Shown here in pieces: positions 62,872-64,000 of a DNA stretch of 64,000 bases. Each line of letters starts with the position of its first letter. The first letter of the stretch is position 1. The translations under genes and the position numbers were made by a program. The notes below the pieces were generated by a model. That model did no database searches. It had not been told where the DNA came from and was given only the letters and a program-made list of their open reading frames with translations. Source of the stretch: Raineyella sp. LH-20 (GTDB lineage Bacteria > Actinomycetota > Actinomycetes > Propionibacteriales > Propionibacteriaceae); contig NZ_CP137003.1 in NCBI RefSeq assembly GCF_033110965.1, positions 62,001-126,000 of the forward strand, in the 5' to 3' direction.

Positions 62872-63474
62872 TCAGGCAGCCTTGATGGCGGAGATCTCGA
62901 ACTCGAGGGTGATCTTCTCGGAGACGAGGACGCCGCCGGTCTCGAGCGCGGCGTTCCAGGTCAGGCCGAAGTCCTTGCGGTCGACGACGGTCGAGCCCTC
63001 GAGGCCGACGCGCTGGTTGCCGAACGGGTCCTGGGCGGCACCGGCGTACTCGAAGTCGATGGTGACGGGCTTGGTGACGTCCTTGATGGTGAGGTCGCCG
63101 GTGACGCGCAGGGTGTCGTCAGCAACGGCCGAGATCTCGGTCGAGGAGAAAGTGATGGTCGGGAACTGCTCGACGTCGAAGAAGTCGCCGGACTTCAGGT
63201 GACCGTCGCGGCCCTCATCGGTGGTGGAGACCGAGGCCACCTGGATGGTGACGTCGATCTTCGGGTCGGCCAGGCCGGCCTTGGTGGTGGCAGTGCCGGC
63301 GAAGTCGGCGAAGCGGCCGCGGACCTTGGTCACCATGGCGTGGCGGGCGACGAAGCCGATCTGGCTGTGCGACGGGTCCAGGTTGTAGGTGCCGTCCAGC
63401 TGGAACAGCGGGCCGTCGGTGGCGACCTCGACGGCGGTGGTGGTCTCGTCCTGCTTGCGGTTGAAGAAGCCCAT
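62872..63474 (-). CDS. YceI family protein
   Basis: A 200-residue lipocalin-like beta-barrel protein. The N-terminal part has no signal peptide but a basic start (MGFFNRKQD). The YceI core reads GTYNLDPSHSQIGFVARHAM, GHLKSGDFFDVEQFPT, GDLTIKDVTKPVTI and DRKDFGLTWNAALE. YceI proteins bind long polyprenoid chains; the cargo here is unknown. The ATG at 63474 is chosen from the family start, though an ATG 12 bases upstream is possible. A promoter and a palindrome lie immediately upstream. Confidence 0.88.
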   Translation of the reverse strand: MGFFNRKQDETTTAVEVATDGPLFQLDGTYNLDPSHSQIGFVARHAMVTKVRGRFADFAGTATTKAGLADPKIDVTIQVASVSTTDEGRDGHLKSGDFFDVEQFPTITFSSTEISAVADDTLRVTGDLTIKDVTKPVTIDFEYAGAAQDPFGNQRVGLEGSTVVDRKDFGLTWNAALETGGVLVSEKITLEFEISAIKAA

Positions 63475-63528
63475 GACATCTCGCATTCGTGTGGAAGTGA
63501 TCAACTCTGAGGTTTAGTTGATAGTTAA

Positions 63529-63556
63529 ATAATACAAGTTTTCAGCACTTGCGCAA
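63529..63556 (-). promoter_or_regulatory. Promoter of the yceI-like gene
   Basis: Leftward TTGCGC and TATTAT separated by 16 bases, in the only A+T-rich patch of this region. Confidence 0.6.
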
Positions 63557-63558
63557 GT
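63547..63558. promoter_or_regulatory. Operator-like palindrome over the -35 element
   Basis: ACTTGCGCAAGT is a perfect 12-base palindrome covering the -35 hexamer, a position that fits a repressor such as a MarR-type protein. A direct repeat of TAGTT lies further downstream. Confidence 0.55.
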
Positions 63559-63645
63559 CGAGTGTTCCGCCCGACGATCTGGCGCGTGCACCACGTCCGA
63601 GGTGTAATGGGGGTCACGTTTCCTGTGGCGGTGAGGAGCCGGCCG

Positions 63646-64000
63646 ATGACCGAGCACCCGGCGCAGCTGCGCACCGAGATCAGCGACTCGTGGGACCGGT
63701 GCGCCACGACCGGGGTCAGCATCGACCTGCCCGCCGCCCCCGTCACGCTCGACGACGGTGCGCTCCGGCAGCGCCGCGGCACCCATCCGCTCCGCGGAGT
63801 GCGGCCGTTGGTGGAAGACGTGCTGGGCCAAGCGGTCCGCGACTGCGGTGCGGTGCTGGCGCTCGGTGATGCCGACGGCCACCTGCTGTGGGTCAGTGGT
63901 GCCTCGGTCGCGCTGCGGAGGGCGGAACGGATCGGGTTCGTCGCCGGCGGCAACTGGAACGAACGGGTCGCCGGCACCAACGCGCCGGGCACCGCCCTGC
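63646..64000 (+). CDS. GAF-domain transcriptional regulator, 3' end outside window
   Basis: The first 118 codons are present. The segment LRTEISDSWDRCATTGV and the GAF-like region VLALGDADGHLLWVSGAS followed by WNERVAGTNAPGTAL match the N-termini of actinobacterial AcoR-like GAF regulators. The ATG is preceded by GAGGAG. The DNA-binding part lies beyond the window, so the target genes are unknown. Confidence 0.8.
   Translation, partial: MTEHPAQLRTEISDSWDRCATTGVSIDLPAAPVTLDDGALRQRRGTHPLRGVRPLVEDVLGQAVRDCGAVLALGDADGHLLWVSGASVALRRAERIGFVAGGNWNERVAGTNAPGTAL

Overview
The window is G+C-rich DNA with GTG starts, dense 4-base start/stop overlaps and one rRNA operon. The gene order sucC-sucD, DUF6350, purN, purH, folD, DUF3017, mdh, together with a 16S-23S spacer lacking tRNAs, points to a high-G+C actinobacterium. 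I infer a Propionibacteriaceae-like organism from the gene order and the 16S text; I cannot fix the genus.

Layout. 1-13.1 kb: central metabolism. purU and mdh run rightward. A leftward block carries DUF6350, purN, purH, folD and DUF3017 (purine and one-carbon metabolism), and sucCD (TCA cycle) runs leftward further along. Between them lies a large proline-rich membrane-anchored protein with an internal repeat array. 13.4-20 kb: a stand-alone B12-binding subunit, an M23 peptidase, the UvrD/PcrA helicase, a phospholipase D-type (cardiolipin synthase-like) enzyme and a GlsB-type membrane protein. 20.1-23.9 kb: an envelope-stress module, with a PspC-fused sensor kinase and NarL-type regulator facing a PspC/LiaF-like membrane protein and a small partner. 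24-26.6 kb: guaA and cysK. 26.7-31.2 kb: a sugar-type ABC importer operon (binding protein, two permeases, ATPase) with a LacI-type palindrome before the first gene. 31.6-35.5 kb: chorismate mutase, a long gene-poor stretch, then an A+T-richer lipoprotein/secreted-protein pair whose second gene is cut by a complete IS3-family element.

35.7-41.8 kb: an rRNA operon on the minus strand (16S-23S-5S) with four consensus-like tandem promoters and a strong terminator. 42-46.2 kb: guaB3, guaB, a Nudix hydrolase and an alpha/beta hydrolase that lacks its serine nucleophile. 46.2-49 kb: repeats, a small helical protein and groES-groEL controlled by two CIRCE operators. 49.3-52 kb: a TM2 protein and a DUF429-RelA/SpoT fusion resembling the mycobacterial RNase HII-(p)ppGpp synthetase. 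52-57.3 kb: a beta-oxidation cluster (FabG4-like reductase and thiolase facing an acyl-CoA oxidase-like enzyme). 57.4-64 kb: a frameshifted lipase-like gene, a repeat-rich gap, a HAD phosphatase, a PHP/HhH protein, an L,D-transpeptidase lipoprotein, a YceI protein with an operator-like palindrome, and the start of a GAF-domain regulator.

The window is mostly housekeeping. I saw no CRISPR array, prophage or obvious defence island, and I did not find a clearly new system. The strongest leads are the DUF429-RelA/SpoT fusion, the clean IS3 disruption with an in-frame repairable target gene, the double CIRCE arrangement, the four-promoter rRNA leader, and several short tandem-repeat arrays both inside and outside genes.
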